DNA of 64,000 bases, from the NCBI RefSeq assembly GCF_038443675.1, contig NZ_CP151762.1, positions 1,612,001 to 1,676,000 on the forward strand. Direction: 5' to 3'. The translations under genes and the position numbers were made by a program. Of the stretch, positions 9,678-19,600 are shown piece by piece (position 1 is the stretch's first letter; each line of letters begins with the position of its first letter). A model generated the notes under the pieces. The model worked only from the letters and a program-made list of their open reading frames with translations. It was not told where the DNA came from and searched no databases. Origin of the DNA: Yoonia sp. G8-12 (GTDB taxonomy: Bacteria > Pseudomonadota > Alphaproteobacteria > Rhodobacterales > Rhodobacteraceae).

Positions 9678-10685
9678 ATGAACTATCTAACAAAAGCCGT
9701 GCTTGCGGCTGGTGTTGCTGTAACTGCATCGATGGCACAGGCCCAAGAGGCCGAGCCAGCGAGCTATATCCTCGCAACTGCATCCACGGGCGGCACGTAT
9801 TATCCTGTTGGCGTCGCACTTTCGACGCTGATCAAGGTCAAGCTTGAGCCAAGCCAGAGTATTGGCATGTCGGCAATCAGCTCGGCCGGGTCCGGCGAAA
9901 ACGTCCGCCTGATCCGTGAAGGCGAAGCGCAGTTCGGTATTTTGCAGGGTCTGTTCGGTTACTATGCCGCGACAGGCACTGGTCCGGTCAGCGAACCACA
10001 GGAAAATCTGCGCTCGGTCACTATGCTATGGCAGAACGTAGAACAGTTTGTTGTATCGGCCGATGCGGTGAACACAGGCACGATGGCCGATATGGTCGCC
10101 CTTGAGGGTGCGGCAATGGCCTTTGGCGCGCAGAACTCTGGGACAATCGGGTCGAACGGCGCACTGCTGGCCGGTCTTGGCCGTGATATCAACACGGACT
10201 ATGAACTTGTCTTTGGTGGCTACGGCCCAGCAGCGGATGCGCTGCAAAACGGCCAGGTCAAAGGCCTTGGCGCGCCCGCAGGTGTACCAACGGGTGCGAT
10301 CAGCCAGTTGATGGCCTCTGCAGGGGACGGCGTGAAAATGCTCGACTTTACGGATGAAGAGCTTGCCGCTGCTGATGGCGGTCGTGAACTTTGGACGCGC
10401 TATGTGATCCCTGCTGGCACCTACCCGGGCCAGACGGCAGACATCAACACCATCGCGCAGCCAAACTTCTTGGCCACAAGCGCCGATCTGCCCGAAGAGA
10501 ACGTGTATCAGATCACCAAGACGATCTATGAAAACCTGCCCTTCCTGCAGGCGATTCATCCGGCCACAGCGGCCATGTCGCTTGAAGCCGCAATTGCAGG
10601 CCTGCCTGTGCCGCTGCACCCCGGTGCGGCACGGTTCTATCAAGAGCAAGGGATCGAAATCCCTGCCCGCCTGATCGCAAACTAA
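9678..10685 (+). CDS. TAXI-family TRAP transporter solute-binding protein
   Basis: 335 residues with a Sec signal peptide (about 22 residues ending AQAQ). Mature protein begins with SYILATASTGGTYYPVGVAL, the defining TAXI motif region. TAXI proteins capture carboxylates such as glutamate or 2-oxoglutarate in the periplasm and hand them to a Na+-driven permease. GGGAG lies 7 bases before ATG. The matching fused permease follows after a strong hairpin. Substrate cannot be read from the sequence. Confidence 0.93.
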   Translation: MNYLTKAVLAAGVAVTASMAQAQEAEPASYILATASTGGTYYPVGVALSTLIKVKLEPSQSIGMSAISSAGSGENVRLIREGEAQFGILQGLFGYYAATGTGPVSEPQENLRSVTMLWQNVEQFVVSADAVNTGTMADMVALEGAAMAFGAQNSGTIGSNGALLAGLGRDINTDYELVFGGYGPAADALQNGQVKGLGAPAGVPTGAISQLMASAGDGVKMLDFTDEELAAADGGRELWTRYVIPAGTYPGQTADINTIAQPNFLATSADLPEENVYQITKTIYENLPFLQAIHPATAAMSLEAAIAGLPVPLHPGAARFYQEQGIEIPARLIAN

Positions 10686-10691
10686 AAAGAC

Positions 10692-10722
10692 CACGGCCTG
10701 CACCGTCATGGTGCAGGCCGTG
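10692..10722 (+). terminator. Perfect hairpin between TRAP binding protein and permease
   Basis: 13-bp perfect stem CACGGCCTGCACC/GGTGCAGGCCGTG with 5-base loop GTCAT, 6 bases after the binding-protein stop and 21 bases before the permease start. There is no T tract beyond TGTTGCATTT. It probably protects the upstream mRNA or ends part of the transcripts, giving more binding protein than permease. Confidence 0.7.
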
Positions 10723-10743
10723 TTGCATTTAAAGGGGACAAAA

Positions 10744-12840
10744 ATGTCTGACGAAACCCCTGCCGACGTTGCCCTGCAACGCGAGTTTACCGGGCTGACA
10801 AATACCGCACTTTCGATCTTGTGCTTTTTGATCGCGGTCGGCCATATCTATGTGGCCTTTGATCCACTGATCTCCGAATTTCAGCGTAATGCCTATCACT
10901 TCGCGGGGTTCGCGTTTCTGGCCGCCGTGCTGCATCCGCTTATCAAAGGCAAGACGCGCAGCAAACCCATGCTGGCGTTTGACCTTACGCTTGGTTGCCT
11001 TGTGGCGGCGGCGGCGATCTATGTTCCCTACGCCGAAAACGGTATCTACGCCCGCGATGTAAAATTTGCGCCGCTGGACTGGGTGGCGGCCATTGTCTGT
11101 ATCGTCGGGGCGATCGAACTGACCCGCCGTCTGACAGGGTGGGTCATTCCCTGTCTCATCATCATTTCTATCACCTATGTCGGCTGGTGGGGGCAATTGG
11201 TCAGCGGGGTGTTTTCGTTTCCCGGGCTCCGCTGGGAATCCATCGCCTTTCGTTCGATTTACGGCGACGACGCGATGTTCGGCACGATTGCGCGGATTTC
11301 ATCGACTTTCGTCTTTCTTTTCATCATCTTCGGGGCGTTCCTGCTGCGCTCTGGCGCGGGTGATTTCGTCATCAATATCTCACGCGCGATTGCTGGGCGG
11401 CTTGTCGGGGGGCCGGGCATCGTTGCTGTGATTGCTTCGGGGCTGACCGGCACGATTTCGGGCTCTGCTGTGGCGAATACGGCATCTACCGGTGTCATCA
11501 CGATCCCGCTGATGAAGAAAGCGGGCTTTCCGCCCAAATTTGCTGGCGGGGTTGAGGCGGCTTCTTCCACCGGCGGGCAGTTGATGCCACCGATCATGGG
11601 CGCAGGTGCGTTCGTGATGGCCAGTTTTACACAAATCCCGTACGAGACCATCGTGGCGGTCGCGGCCCTGCCTGCGCTGCTTTACTTTCTTTCGGTGGTC
11701 TTTTTTGTCCGGATTGAGGCCCGCCGTCTGGGCCTTAAGCCGATGGAAAGCGATGGCGAAACGCTTGGGTCCGCCTTCAAGAAAGGTGGCGCAAGTTTTG
11801 TAATTCCGATCGGCCTTTTGATCGGGCTTCTGGTGTCGGGCTTTACCCCTGCTTATGCCGCCGTTTTCGGGATCATTGCCGTGATCGGGTCTAGCTGGCT
11901 GACGCAAAACCCTATGGGCCCGCGCGCTGTGTTCGAGGCGCTTGTGATGGGCACCAAAGGGATGGTCATGACGGCGGTGTTGCTGTGTGCAGTGGGCCTG
12001 GTGGTCAACGTGATCGCGACCGCAGGGGTCGGCAATACCTTTAGCCTGATGATCGCGGATTGGGCCGGTGGCAATCTGTTGATCGCCATCATCATGGTCG
12101 CGATTGCCAGCCTTGTGCTTGGGATGGGCCTGCCGGTGACGGCGGCCTATATCGTGCTTGCAACCCTGTCCGCCCCTGCCCTTGCAGGTATGATCGCAGA
12201 CCGGTTTGTCATTGATGCAATGGCCGCTGGCACGATGGGTGACGCGGCCAATGCGGTGCTGATGTTGGGTCTGCCCGATCCATCGGTGCTGATGGCCGGA
12301 TCAATCAGCATTGAGGACGCAACAGCGATTGTGCGTGGCTTGCCGCTTGAGATCGCGGCCCCTCTGCGGGATATCGTCGTGCCGCAAGACGTGACCGTTC
12401 TGGCCATTCTATCGGCCCATATGATCATCTTCTGGCTAAGCCAGGACAGCAATGTGACACCGCCGGTGGCGCTTGCCGCGTTTACGGCAGCGGCAATCGC
12501 CAAAGCACCCGCAATGGCGACAGGGTTCGCAAGCTGGAAATTGGCAAAGGGCCTTTATATCGTACCACTGATGATGGCCTACACCCCTTTTCTGTCAGGG
12601 GATTGGGGCGTGATGCTGGTGATCTTTGCCTTCGGTGTCGTCGGGATCTATGCGATAGCAGGCGCGCTTCAGGGGTGCCTTGAGGCACCATTAAATCCGG
12701 TGTTGCGTGTGGTATCGGGCGTGGCGGGCGCGCTTTGTCTTTGGCCCGCCCCGCTTTGGGTACATCTGGTCGCAACTGCGGTCGTAATAGCGCTTGTAAT
12801 ATACAACGCGCGCCAGTTGCGCCGCACGGTTGCGGCCTAA
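10744..12840 (+). CDS. TRAP transporter fused permease (4TM/12TM)
   Basis: 698 residues with around 18 hydrophobic segments: the small DctQ-like part fused to the large DctM-like part, as in TAXI-TRAP systems. DctM motifs are visible in GTISGSAVANTASTGVITIPLM, a Gly/Ser-rich hairpin, and GMGLPVTAAYIV. The ATG at 10744 is preceded by AAGGGGA at good spacing; the frame also opens at 10708 inside the hairpin. It imports the ligand of the preceding TAXI protein, driven by the sodium gradient. Confidence 0.92.
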   Translation: MSDETPADVALQREFTGLTNTALSILCFLIAVGHIYVAFDPLISEFQRNAYHFAGFAFLAAVLHPLIKGKTRSKPMLAFDLTLGCLVAAAAIYVPYAENGIYARDVKFAPLDWVAAIVCIVGAIELTRRLTGWVIPCLIIISITYVGWWGQLVSGVFSFPGLRWESIAFRSIYGDDAMFGTIARISSTFVFLFIIFGAFLLRSGAGDFVINISRAIAGRLVGGPGIVAVIASGLTGTISGSAVANTASTGVITIPLMKKAGFPPKFAGGVEAASSTGGQLMPPIMGAGAFVMASFTQIPYETIVAVAALPALLYFLSVVFFVRIEARRLGLKPMESDGETLGSAFKKGGASFVIPIGLLIGLLVSGFTPAYAAVFGIIAVIGSSWLTQNPMGPRAVFEALVMGTKGMVMTAVLLCAVGLVVNVIATAGVGNTFSLMIADWAGGNLLIAIIMVAIASLVLGMGLPVTAAYIVLATLSAPALAGMIADRFVIDAMAAGTMGDAANAVLMLGLPDPSVLMAGSISIEDATAIVRGLPLEIAAPLRDIVVPQDVTVLAILSAHMIIFWLSQDSNVTPPVALAAFTAAAIAKAPAMATGFASWKLAKGLYIVPLMMAYTPFLSGDWGVMLVIFAFGVVGIYAIAGALQGCLEAPLNPVLRVVSGVAGALCLWPAPLWVHLVATAVVIALVIYNARQLRRTVAA

Positions 12841-12871
12841 GCCAGCATAAGCGAGCGGCGGACAACAACAA

Positions 12872-12900
12872 AAAAGGCGGCCTCGAAGGGCCGCCTTTTC
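12872..12900. terminator. Bidirectional terminator between TRAP permease and degP
   Basis: 11-bp stem AAAAGGCGGCC/GGCCGCCTTTT (12872-12882 with 12889-12899), A-rich before and T-rich after, between two convergent genes. Confidence 0.85.
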
Positions 12901-12919
12901 TTATTGATGAAGGGGTTGC

Positions 12920-14398
12920 TTACTCTTCCAGGACGAGCGCCACAAACCGTGGATCACCGCCGCGACGGACCAAGAGCAAAAGCGATTTGCGCCCTGCCTC
13001 TGTTGCCGCTTCGATCCGCTCTTCCAGATCAGAGATTGACGCAACAGCCTGTTGTCCGGCCTCGGTAATCACGTCACCTTCCAGCAGGCCCTTTGATGCG
13101 GCCTCGGAGTCTGGGTTGATCGCGGTGATTACAAGACCCGTGTCGACAGTCAGCGAAAACTGATCTGTCAGTTCTGGCGTGATCTCGGACAAGGTCAGAC
13201 CAAGAATCTCGGATTGCTCTGGCTCGGCTTCGTCGGTTGACGCAGGGAATGCCACCGCCTCAGAGGTTTCGCGACGACCCAGCACCACAAGCAAGTTTTC
13301 CATTTCGCCATCACGCAGGACGGCTACGGGGACTTCTGTGCCAACAGGTGAGTTGCCGACGATCCGTACCAGCTCACGGGTGTCCTCAATCTCAATGCTA
13401 TCAAAATTCAGGATCACATCGCCAGCCAGCATGCCTGCGTTCTCCGCAGGTCCGGGCGGCACATCAGTCACAAGCGCGCCACGGGCCATATCAAGACCTT
13501 CGATCGCGTCAACCATATCTGGTGTGACGTCCTGAATCCGTACGCCAAGCCAGCCACGGCGGGTTTCACCGAACTCGATCAGCTGGTCGACCACATTGGT
13601 CACAACAGCCGATGACATCGCAAAGCCGATCCCGATCGAACCACCATTTGGCGACAGGATCGCGGTGTTCACGCCGATCACTTCACCGTCCATGTTGAAC
13701 AGCGGGCCACCCGAGTTGCCGCGGTTAATCGCAGCGTCGGTCTGAATATAGTCGTCATAGGTACCGGACAGCGCACGGTTGCGCGCCGAAACGATGCCTG
13801 CGGACACAGAGAAACCCTGTCCCAAAGGATTGCCCATCGCCATGACCCAGTCACCGACGCGCGCGCCTTCGGCATTGCTGTCACCGAAGCTGACGAACGG
13901 CAAGTTATCCAGATCAACCTTCAGCACGGCAATATCGGTGTTGGGGTCGGTGCCGATCAACTCGGCCGGCACACCAGGCTCACCACCGGGGAAGAATTCG
14001 ATCAGGATCTCGTCTGCACCTTCGATCACGTGGTTGTTGGTGACGATATAGCCATCCTCAGAGATCACAAAACCGGATCCCAGCGCCGAAGAGCGGCGCG
14101 TGCCTTGGCCGGGGCCACGGTCAAGATCGTTGAAGAAATCCTCAAAGGGTGACCCATCGGGCACGAGGCCCTGCGGCCCTGTCCGACCGGCAACGGTCGT
14201 GCTGGTTGTGATGTTTACAACAGACGGGCTGATCTGTTCGGCCAGATCTGCGAATGTTTCCGGGCGCTGCTGCGCGTTCGCAAGTGTCACTTGCGCGAAT
14301 ACCATGGCGAACGCGACCGCCAATGTTGTGACGAAAGCAATCAACAAGCGGCGCGCCTGCTGATGATCTCGCGTGATTGCGATTGCCTTGGACTTCAC
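12920..14398 (-). CDS. degP: Periplasmic serine protease, DegP/HtrA (Do) family
   Basis: 492 residues. A membrane signal (LLIAFVTTLAVAFAMVF) is followed by a trypsin-like domain with the triad His in NNHVIEGADE, Asp in NTDIAVLKVD and Ser in RGNSGGPLFN, and two PDZ domains (second around SEAASKGLLEGDVI). It degrades or refolds misfolded envelope proteins. GTG at 14398 is chosen because AAGGAG precedes it by 9 bases; the longer frame to 14503 lacks such a site. It lies downstream of hflKC, a common arrangement in alphaproteobacteria. Confidence 0.93.
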   Translation of the reverse strand: MKSKAIAITRDHQQARRLLIAFVTTLAVAFAMVFAQVTLANAQQRPETFADLAEQISPSVVNITTSTTVAGRTGPQGLVPDGSPFEDFFNDLDRGPGQGTRRSSALGSGFVISEDGYIVTNNHVIEGADEILIEFFPGGEPGVPAELIGTDPNTDIAVLKVDLDNLPFVSFGDSNAEGARVGDWVMAMGNPLGQGFSVSAGIVSARNRALSGTYDDYIQTDAAINRGNSGGPLFNMDGEVIGVNTAILSPNGGSIGIGFAMSSAVVTNVVDQLIEFGETRRGWLGVRIQDVTPDMVDAIEGLDMARGALVTDVPPGPAENAGMLAGDVILNFDSIEIEDTRELVRIVGNSPVGTEVPVAVLRDGEMENLLVVLGRRETSEAVAFPASTDEAEPEQSEILGLTLSEITPELTDQFSLTVDTGLVITAINPDSEAASKGLLEGDVITEAGQQAVASISDLEERIEAATEAGRKSLLLLVRRGGDPRFVALVLEE

Positions 14399-14569
14399 GG
14401 CAAATCTCCTTTTGCTGATAGTAGGGCCCAAAGCCGAGACCCCGTTCATTCTCTGATGTTCTATGTAGGGCGCAGAATGTGCAACGCAAACTTCTGGTCT
14501 CAATTTTCAATACCGCGTGATTTCGCCGTGTATCTTTTGAAACATACCCCACGGGGTGCACGCAAAAGA

Positions 14570-14597
14570 AAAGGGCCAGCGTGTTAGCTGGCCCTTT
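14570..14597 (-). terminator. Terminator of the hflKC transcript
   Basis: Read on the minus strand: 11-bp stem AAAGGGCCAGC/GCTGGCCCTTT, 6-base loop, then TTTTC. It separates hflC from degP, so degP probably has its own promoter. Confidence 0.8.
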
Positions 14598-14618
14598 CGG
14601 TACTTTCTTGCAAAGCGA

Positions 14619-15500
14619 TTACTCGCCTGCTGCGCGCCCCTGATCGGACTTCAGATAGTTGAAGAACTCGTTATCAGGCGACAAGACCATGGTCGAATTG
14701 CCTGGTGTCAACGAGCGCTGGTAGGCTGTCATCGAGCGGTAGAACTCAAAGAATTCCGGGTCCGCACCAAAGGCATTCGCGAAAATCTCGTTCCGGCGGG
14801 CGTCAGCCTCACCCTGAATGATCTGGCTCTCGCGTTCTGCTTCCGACACCAGTTCGATCACAGTACGGTCGGCACCCGCACGAATACGCTGGGCGGCTTC
14901 GTTACCGCGCGCACGCTCGTCGGCTGCTTCGCGATCACGCTCGGCTTTCATACGCTCGTATGTGGCGTTGAGGTTTTCCATCGGGAGGTCCGTCCGCTTC
15001 AGGCGCACGTCAAGAACCTGCAAACCCAGAGGGCGCGCTTCTTCAATGGCCTGATTGCGAATGCGCAACATCAGCGCGGCACGGTCCACCGACAGAATGT
15101 CGTTGGATGACACCGAACCCAGTACCTCACGGGTTTCAGCCCGCAGGATACTGTCAAGGCGACGGGCCGCTGCCTCTTCACCACCGGTACCGACCGCACG
15201 ACGGAATTGCTCCACGTCAACGATGCGGTAGCGCGCAAAGGCATCGACCACAAGGCGGCGATCATCGGCGGGCGTCACCTCGAGCGGTTCCAGATCACGG
15301 CTCAGAATACGGTCGTCATAACGAACGACTTCCTGAATGAGCGGTATCTTGAACCCAAGACCCGGCTCTTCTTTGACTTTCACGATCTGGCCGAATTGCA
15401 GAACCAGCGCCTTTTCGCGCTCATCCACCACAAAGACCGAAGACAGTGCCGCGATCAAAACAACCGCGACTGCGGGCAAAAGTAATGCTGACTTACGCAT
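14619..15500 (-). CDS. hflC: Protease modulator HflC
   Basis: 293 residues: N-terminal membrane anchor (LLLPAVAVVLIAALSSVFVV), VDEREKALVLQFGQ, then an SPFH/band 7 domain and a charged coiled coil (MKAERDREAADERARGNEAA). With HflK it forms a large periplasm-facing complex around FtsH and restrains degradation of membrane proteins. Its ATG overlaps the hflK stop by one base (TAATG). Confidence 0.96.
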   Translation of the reverse strand: MRKSALLLPAVAVVLIAALSSVFVVDEREKALVLQFGQIVKVKEEPGLGFKIPLIQEVVRYDDRILSRDLEPLEVTPADDRRLVVDAFARYRIVDVEQFRRAVGTGGEEAAARRLDSILRAETREVLGSVSSNDILSVDRAALMLRIRNQAIEEARPLGLQVLDVRLKRTDLPMENLNATYERMKAERDREAADERARGNEAAQRIRAGADRTVIELVSEAERESQIIQGEADARRNEIFANAFGADPEFFEFYRSMTAYQRSLTPGNSTMVLSPDNEFFNYLKSDQGRAAGE

Positions 15501-16642
15501 TAGTTGGTTCCTCCAGATGTCGGTGTGCGGCGCAGTTCATTCAGCGGCAGGTATGGCACAACGCCCTGTCCACCGCCTTCGCCTTCATCCAGCAGGATGA
15601 TGTCGACACCACCAAGCACACTTTCCATTGTCTCCAGATAGAGACGCTTGCGGGTGACCTCAGGTGCTTTTTCATATTCGGCCAAAACAGCGCTGAAACG
15701 GCTTGCCTCACCTTCGGCTTCGTTAACCACGCGGGCCCGGTAACCTTCAGCCTGCTCAAGGATCTGGGCCGCCCGACCACGCGCTTCTGCAACAACCTGG
15801 TTGGCATAGGCGTCGGCTACGTTCTGCACACGGTCACGTTCCTGCTCGGCATCCTGCACCGCGCGGAAGGACGCGATCACGGGTTCCGGTGGGTCGGCCT
15901 TGTCAAAGTTGACACGAATGACTGCGATACCTGAATCGTAGCTGTCCAGCGTTTCCTGGATCATATCGCGCAAACGGTCGGCAATTGCACCACGGTCACG
16001 GTTGAGAATCGGTGCCAATTCGGACTGCGAGATAATTTCGCGCATGGCCGATTCAGCAACGGCTTCGATTGTCTGCGGCGGGTTGGCTAGGTTGAACAAA
16101 TACTCTTCGGGATTGACGATGTTCCATACCACCTGAAAATCGATGTCGACGATATTTTCGTCACCAGTCAGCATCAGGCCCGCTTCCGAGCCGGTGCGGC
16201 TGACACCGATATCAATGTTACGCTCGGTCGTGACTGCGATCACTTCGCGGGTGATAACAGGCCACGGCGCAAAGTTCAGACCGGGTTCGCCAATTTCCAG
16301 AAAATCACCCAAGAACAACTCGACTGCGCGTTCTTCAGGACGCACTGTATAGAAGGACGCATAAAGCCAAAGGGCAAGGGCCGCGAGGATACCCAGACCA
16401 ACAGTGCCACGGGTGATCTGAGGACCACCGCCGCCGCTGCCACCGGTCCGTCCAGCGCCGCCACCGCCGCCGCCCATCAGGACACGCAGTTGTTCGCGGC
16501 CTTTGTTCACCAGCTCGTCAATTTCGGGGATATTCGGACCATCATTGTTGGGCTTACGACCGCCGCCGCCGCGATTGTCATCGCCGCCGCCCGATCCGTT
16601 GTTTCCGCCGCCGCCCCAGGGGCCACCGTTATTGCCTGCCAT
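15500..16642 (-). CDS. hflK: FtsH protease activity modulator HflK
   Basis: 380 residues. A Gly/Asn-rich cytoplasmic N terminus is followed by one membrane helix (about residues 85-105), then SPFH domain with YTVRPEERAVELFLG and a coiled coil (DAEQERDRVQNVADAY). The ATG at 16642 has AGGAAG upstream and is preferred to an in-frame ATG at 16675. Partner of HflC in the FtsH-associated complex. Confidence 0.96.
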   Translation of the reverse strand: MAGNNGGPWGGGGNNGSGGGDDNRGGGGRKPNNDGPNIPEIDELVNKGREQLRVLMGGGGGGAGRTGGSGGGGPQITRGTVGLGILAALALWLYASFYTVRPEERAVELFLGDFLEIGEPGLNFAPWPVITREVIAVTTERNIDIGVSRTGSEAGLMLTGDENIVDIDFQVVWNIVNPEEYLFNLANPPQTIEAVAESAMREIISQSELAPILNRDRGAIADRLRDMIQETLDSYDSGIAVIRVNFDKADPPEPVIASFRAVQDAEQERDRVQNVADAYANQVVAEARGRAAQILEQAEGYRARVVNEAEGEASRFSAVLAEYEKAPEVTRKRLYLETMESVLGGVDIILLDEGEGGGQGVVPYLPLNELRRTPTSGGTN

Positions 16643-16720
16643 TGTCTTCCTATGCTTCCTTTCAGCGTCATCCACTCGCGTGAACTGTCATTATGCCATG
16701 TGTGGCTTGATTTCGTGAAA

Positions 16721-18157
16721 TCAAGCGCTGCGCACGGGTTCCTTCATTGTCACAAGTTCTTCGGCCATTGTGGGGTGAACCGCAACTGTGCGATCGAAAT
16801 CCTCTTTCGTCGCGCCCATTTTCACGGCAATGCCCACCAGCTGGATCATCTCGCCTGCGTGATCTGCGACGATATGACAGCCCAGCACCTTGCGGGTTTC
16901 CTTGCTGACCACGAGTTTCATCAAAACCCTGTCTTCACGGCCCGCAAACGCGTGGTTCATCGGCTTGAATGACGTGCAATAGACCTCGATCGGTTCCTGC
17001 TCGCTGGCTTTCTCTTCGGTCAGACCCACAGTGCCCAGTTCGGGCTGGGTAAAGACCGCAGAGGGGATCAGATCGTGATCAACGGCTGTGGGGTTGCCCT
17101 TAAAGACCGTTTCCACAAAGGCCATGCCTTCGCGGATCGCCACTGGCGTCAGCTGAACACGGTTCGTCACATCGCCAATGGCATAGATCGACGGCACACT
17201 GGTCTGGCTATACTCATCAACCACGATCTCGCCGTGCCGCCCAAGGTCAACACCGGCGTCCTTTAGCCCCATGTCTTCTGTATTGGGCGCGCGCCCAGTG
17301 GCAAACATCACCTGATCAAAAACATGCTCGGTGCCATTAGTGGCCTTGACCCAGATCCCGTGCCCCGCGGACTTATGTGGCAGTGTTGCAGGCTTGCCGC
17401 CTTCCATCGGGACATCTTCCTGCACACCCGCCAGATCCTCTTTGGTGGCGGCCCGCATTTCAACAATGTTGGTTCCAAGATGCAGATCAACGCCCTTCGC
17501 GCGCATGCCTTCGGCCACCAGCCCGCGCGCCTCATCATCAAAACCGCGCAGGATTTGCGCGCCACGATAGAACTGCGTCACCTGCACGCCGAGGCCGTTC
17601 AGAATGCCTGCAAACTCGGACGCGATATAGCCGCCGCCGACAATCAGGATGGATTTGGGCATCTCTTCAAGCAGGAAGATATCATTCGACGTAATCCCAA
17701 ACTCGGCGCCTTCCATTTCAGGAACCACCGGGCGTCCGCCGGTCGCGACAAGGATATGCTTGGCTGTCACATCCTTGCCAGTCGAAAGGGTCACTGTGTG
17801 CGGGTCTTTTATCTTGGCACGCGCGTCGATGATTTCCACGCCGGACCCGTCAAGCAGTTTGCGGTAAATTCCTTCGAGCCGATCCAACTCGGTGTTCAGC
17901 TTGGTGCTGAACTTGGACCAGTCAAAAGGCCCCTCTTGCACGTCCCAGCCATAGGCGCGCGCGTCGTCAAACATCTCGGAGTAGCCCGATGCAAAAACCA
18001 TCAGCTTTTTGGGCACACAGCCGCGGATGACGCAGGTGCCACCCATGCGGTATTCCTCGGCCAAACCCACCTTGGCCCCGGTCGCCGCGGCCACGCGCGC
18101 CGCACGGACGCCTCCAGAGCCACCACCGATTACAAAAAGATCATAGTCGAAAGTCAT
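16721..18157 (-). CDS. gor: Glutathione-disulfide reductase
   Basis: 478 residues. The FAD site VIGGGSGGVRAARVAA is at the N terminus and the redox disulfide in GGTCVIRGCVPKKL; the NADPH site is around ILIVGGGYIASEFAG, and the C-terminal dimer domain ends with VHPTMAEELV, containing the His-Glu pair of the active site. It reduces GSSG with NADPH in the cytosol. Slightly longer than usual because of a loop near residues 260-285 (EDVPMEGGKPATLPHKSAGH). It overlaps the upstream membrane-protein gene by 4 bases. Confidence 0.95.
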   Translation of the reverse strand: MTFDYDLFVIGGGSGGVRAARVAAATGAKVGLAEEYRMGGTCVIRGCVPKKLMVFASGYSEMFDDARAYGWDVQEGPFDWSKFSTKLNTELDRLEGIYRKLLDGSGVEIIDARAKIKDPHTVTLSTGKDVTAKHILVATGGRPVVPEMEGAEFGITSNDIFLLEEMPKSILIVGGGYIASEFAGILNGLGVQVTQFYRGAQILRGFDDEARGLVAEGMRAKGVDLHLGTNIVEMRAATKEDLAGVQEDVPMEGGKPATLPHKSAGHGIWVKATNGTEHVFDQVMFATGRAPNTEDMGLKDAGVDLGRHGEIVVDEYSQTSVPSIYAIGDVTNRVQLTPVAIREGMAFVETVFKGNPTAVDHDLIPSAVFTQPELGTVGLTEEKASEQEPIEVYCTSFKPMNHAFAGREDRVLMKLVVSKETRKVLGCHIVADHAGEMIQLVGIAVKMGATKEDFDRTVAVHPTMAEELVTMKEPVRSA

Positions 18158-18603
18158 GTTTTGGCTCCGTTTTCTGCCTTGGGTGGGCTTGATGGTAGAT
18201 TTGGACGTGCGGTTTGAACTGCATCGGTAATCGCGTCCAAAGCATCTGGGGTCAGCACCTTGCGGCTGCAACCGATGTAACGATCTTTCACGTCACCTTG
18301 ATGGCGGTAGGCAAAAACCAAAGCCCGCTGGTTTTCGCCCAGACTGGCCCATTGCAGCTCATCCCATTTGAACGACACCGTGCGTAACGGGCGATGCAGG
18401 GTCAGACCATCAGGATCGAGCCGCCCCAGGCTGGGGGTGCGCAGATAGCTATAAGCAATGAACACCGCCCAAGCCCCGCACAAAAGACCCAGGATAACCT
18501 CGAGCGTCGTGCCTGAGGTCAAGAGATCATACCATAGCCAACTGACCATCGAGAACGTCAGGATGGTAAAGAAATGCTGGCGCTGGGTGCGTTTGAATTC
18601 CAT
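18154..18603 (-). CDS. Membrane protein of unknown function
   Basis: 149 residues, two adjacent hydrophobic segments near residues 13-50 (ILTFSMVSWLWYDLL and VILGLLCGAWAVFIAYSYL) followed by a soluble part with a PH-like strand pattern (LDPDGLTLHRPLRTVSFKWDEL). It lies between rpiA (10-base gap) and gor (ATGA overlap), so it belongs to that operon. I do not recognise a named family. Confidence 0.75.
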   Translation of the reverse strand: MEFKRTQRQHFFTILTFSMVSWLWYDLLTSGTTLEVILGLLCGAWAVFIAYSYLRTPSLGRLDPDGLTLHRPLRTVSFKWDELQWASLGENQRALVFAYRHQGDVKDRYIGCSRKVLTPDALDAITDAVQTARPNLPSSPPKAENGAKT

Positions 18604-18613
18604 CGATCAGGGG

Positions 18614-19402
18614 TCAGTCCGCAATATCGACAAAGATATTATCGTCATCCAGCACATCAAACTGGACGACATTGCCGGTGTCGTTGGTGATGTCGCGGGT
18701 GGCCACGCGGCCATCGCCATACCCCACGATAACTACATCGCAGACATCGATGAAAAGGCCGTTTTCCACGACACCGGGAATTTGATTAATCATCAGGCTG
18801 AGCTGGCGCGGATTGCCGATCCTTTTGAGGTGCAGATCGAGGATAAAGTTCCCCTCATCGGTTACATAAGGCTGGTCGCCTTGCATGCGCTGGACCACAT
18901 CGCGGCCCAAAACATCCATGCTGGTGAGCATTTCCCCAATGAGGCCTTGGGTGACCGGCAAACCAAAAGGGATGACTTCGACAGGCAAAGGGAATGCGCC
19001 CAGCGTGTCCACTTTCTTGGTGGCATCGGCGATCACGATCATGCGGTCGCTTGCGGTGGCTACAATCTTTTCGCGCAGATGCGCGCCACCGCCGCCCTTG
19101 ATCAAGGTCAGGTCCGCGTCAAATTCGTCTGTCCCGTCAATGGTCAGATCAAGCCATTTTGCCTCATCCAGCGTGATCACATCAATCCCGACCTTTTTGG
19201 CCAGCAAAGCTGTGCGCTTGGAGGTCGGCACGCCTTTGAACTTGAGCCCCTCTTCACGCACCATTTCGCCCAGACACTGCACCAGCCACTCAGCGGTGGA
19301 ACCGGTCCCAAGGCCAACCTTCATGCCGGATTCAACGAATTCAGAAGCCTGCTTGGCCGCGACGAATTTTGCCTTGTCGATGGGGGCGAGTTCACCAGAC
19401 AT
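18614..19402 (-). CDS. rpiA: Ribose-5-phosphate isomerase A
   Basis: 262 residues. Family blocks: VGLGTGSTAEW (phosphate loop), DGTDEFDADLTLIKGGGGAHLREK (active site Asp, Asp, Lys, Glu region) and VTDEGNFILDL. Interconverts ribose-5-phosphate and ribulose-5-phosphate in the pentose phosphate pathway. The ATG at 19402 has GGAG 7 bases upstream. First gene of the rpiA-membrane protein-gor operon, which pairs NADPH-producing carbon flow with an NADPH user. Confidence 0.96.
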   Translation of the reverse strand: MSGELAPIDKAKFVAAKQASEFVESGMKVGLGTGSTAEWLVQCLGEMVREEGLKFKGVPTSKRTALLAKKVGIDVITLDEAKWLDLTIDGTDEFDADLTLIKGGGGAHLREKIVATASDRMIVIADATKKVDTLGAFPLPVEVIPFGLPVTQGLIGEMLTSMDVLGRDVVQRMQGDQPYVTDEGNFILDLHLKRIGNPRQLSLMINQIPGVVENGLFIDVCDVVIVGYGDGRVATRDITNDTGNVVQFDVLDDDNIFVDIAD

Positions 19403-19600
19403 CAATCCACTCCGAAATCTTTCAGCCGCTTTATATGCAAGATTACCTCAGGGTGCGAGGCCCCAATTGACGAAAGGTCACGACCGCCCCGAAGCACCTG
19501 CGTTTTCTCTGGAAATGTGTCGCATTTGACTGACACTGCGGATCAAATGGGGGTAGGGTCGGTCAAACTGACAACACCCCCAGCAAGGAACCCGGTTTTC

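Noticed and set aside
18458..19600. Extension of the sdaA frame upstream
   Set aside because: Antisense to rpiA; the serine deaminase family starts at MFLSVFDMF (19601).
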